From NCBI RefSeq assembly GCF_003838195.1, contig NZ_RCBY01000049.1:1-40908 (forward strand): a stretch of DNA of 40,908 nucleotides. Direction: 5' to 3'. This DNA is from Okeania hirsuta (GTDB lineage: Bacteria; Cyanobacteriota; Cyanobacteriia; Cyanobacteriales; Microcoleaceae). Below are positions 40,531-40,908 of this stretch, in pieces. The position numbers were made by a program, and so were the translations under genes. The notes below the pieces were generated by a model, which was not told the origin of the DNA, did no database searches, and saw only the letters and a list, made by a program, of their open reading frames with translations. Each line of letters begins with the position of its first letter. The first letter of the stretch is position 1.

Positions 40531-40908
40531 ATGATCAACAATAAGTTTTCGGTCCGCCTGTTTCAAATGTACTCTTGTCAGCAAGTTTTAGCAGGTAAAA
40601 ATCCTGAATTAATTGCTATCTTAAAATTCTTGTGCGAACAGTCTCACAAGCTAACTAACATGGGAATATATTATGCCAGGCAACTATATTTTAAGTCTCA
40701 AAAAGGCATTGGCAAGTATGACTTAGAAAAGGTATACAAAAAGAACAATCACTATAAAGTTTTACATTCTCAAGCAGCACAACAAATATTGAGAACTGTA
40801 GCGGAATCATTTCGCTCTTATTATGGTCTAATAAAAGCCTATAATGAAGGTACAATCGAACACAGACCAAGGATTCCTAACTATAGAAAAAAAGGGGGAA
40901 TGGCTACA
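40531..40908 (+). CDS. tnpB: tnpB, partial at the window edge
   Basis: 126 codons with no stop before the end of the window. The start is MINNKFSVRLFQMYSCQQVL. Then come KNPELIAILKFLCEQSHKLT, NMGIYYARQLYFKSQK, ILRTVAESFRSYYGLIKAYN and RPRIPNYRKKGG, typical of the helical recognition part of TnpB/IS1341-type proteins. The RuvC domain lies outside the window. It is the fuller version of the truncated copy at 28768 and shares its 185-bp leader. It differs clearly from the tnpB at 30440, so at least two tnpB lineages are present. Confidence 0.88.
   Translation, partial: MINNKFSVRLFQMYSCQQVLAGKNPELIAILKFLCEQSHKLTNMGIYYARQLYFKSQKGIGKYDLEKVYKKNNHYKVLHSQAAQQILRTVAESFRSYYGLIKAYNEGTIEHRPRIPNYRKKGGMAT

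Overview
The window is chromosomal DNA of a low-G+C cyanobacterium. The evidence is a carotenoid isomerase (CrtH), a Ycf19/YggT protein, PEP-CTERM-like exported proteins, scattered GCGATCGC (HIP1) octamers, and many small cyanobacterial-style repeats: heptamer arrays, MITE-like foldbacks and 21-nt dispersed repeats. Long gaps, decayed genes and a high repeat load suggest a filamentous, repeat-rich lineage (Oscillatoriales-like). No species call is justified.

Layout. 1-3520: a Crp-family regulator, a stand-alone ArgS-like DALR protein whose gene contains a copy of a dispersed repeat, and a DCC-family thiol oxidoreductase. 3521-9368: a ribonuclease cluster with a long foldback, a Swt1-like HEPN protein, a 5'-truncated NYN nuclease remnant, a HEPN-RNase III-dsRBD fusion, two tandem RNase III-dsRBD genes made by a recent 716-bp duplication, and a 125-bp tandem repeat array. 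9369-16279: an SBBP beta-propeller protein, two MITE copies, a double-rhodanese protein, crtH and upp. 16880-21013: a YtxH-like protein, YggT, a secreted protein, an aroH-sppA pair and a DMT transporter. 22057-25031: a three-gene exported-protein operon with a metzincin protease. 25130-31519: a GMC oxidoreductase, a MITE-interrupted small gene, an aspartyl/asparaginyl beta-hydroxylase, a truncated tnpB, an FAD oxidoreductase translated from a MITE end, and a second broken tnpB. 31965-36528: an arsenic island in decay. arsJ, its partner GAPDH and a phosphatase are intact; arsH and acr3 are broken, and a VapBC-like remnant sits between arsJ and gapdh. 36820-40908: tRNA-Val, tRNA-Ala, a membrane-anchored protein, a VWA protein and the start of a third tnpB.

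How the genes work together. ArsJ plus its GAPDH form a known arsenate-detoxification pair that exports 1-arseno-3-phosphoglycerate; the arsenite branch next to them (Acr3) is broken. The 4-8.6 kb cluster combines several RNase folds (HEPN, NYN, RNase III, dsRBD) and is the best candidate for an undescribed RNA-targeting defence or regulatory system. Its oldest parts (first HEPN gene, NYN) look degraded, while the RNase III genes look intact and recently amplified. All function calls are by recognition of motifs; no searches were run.
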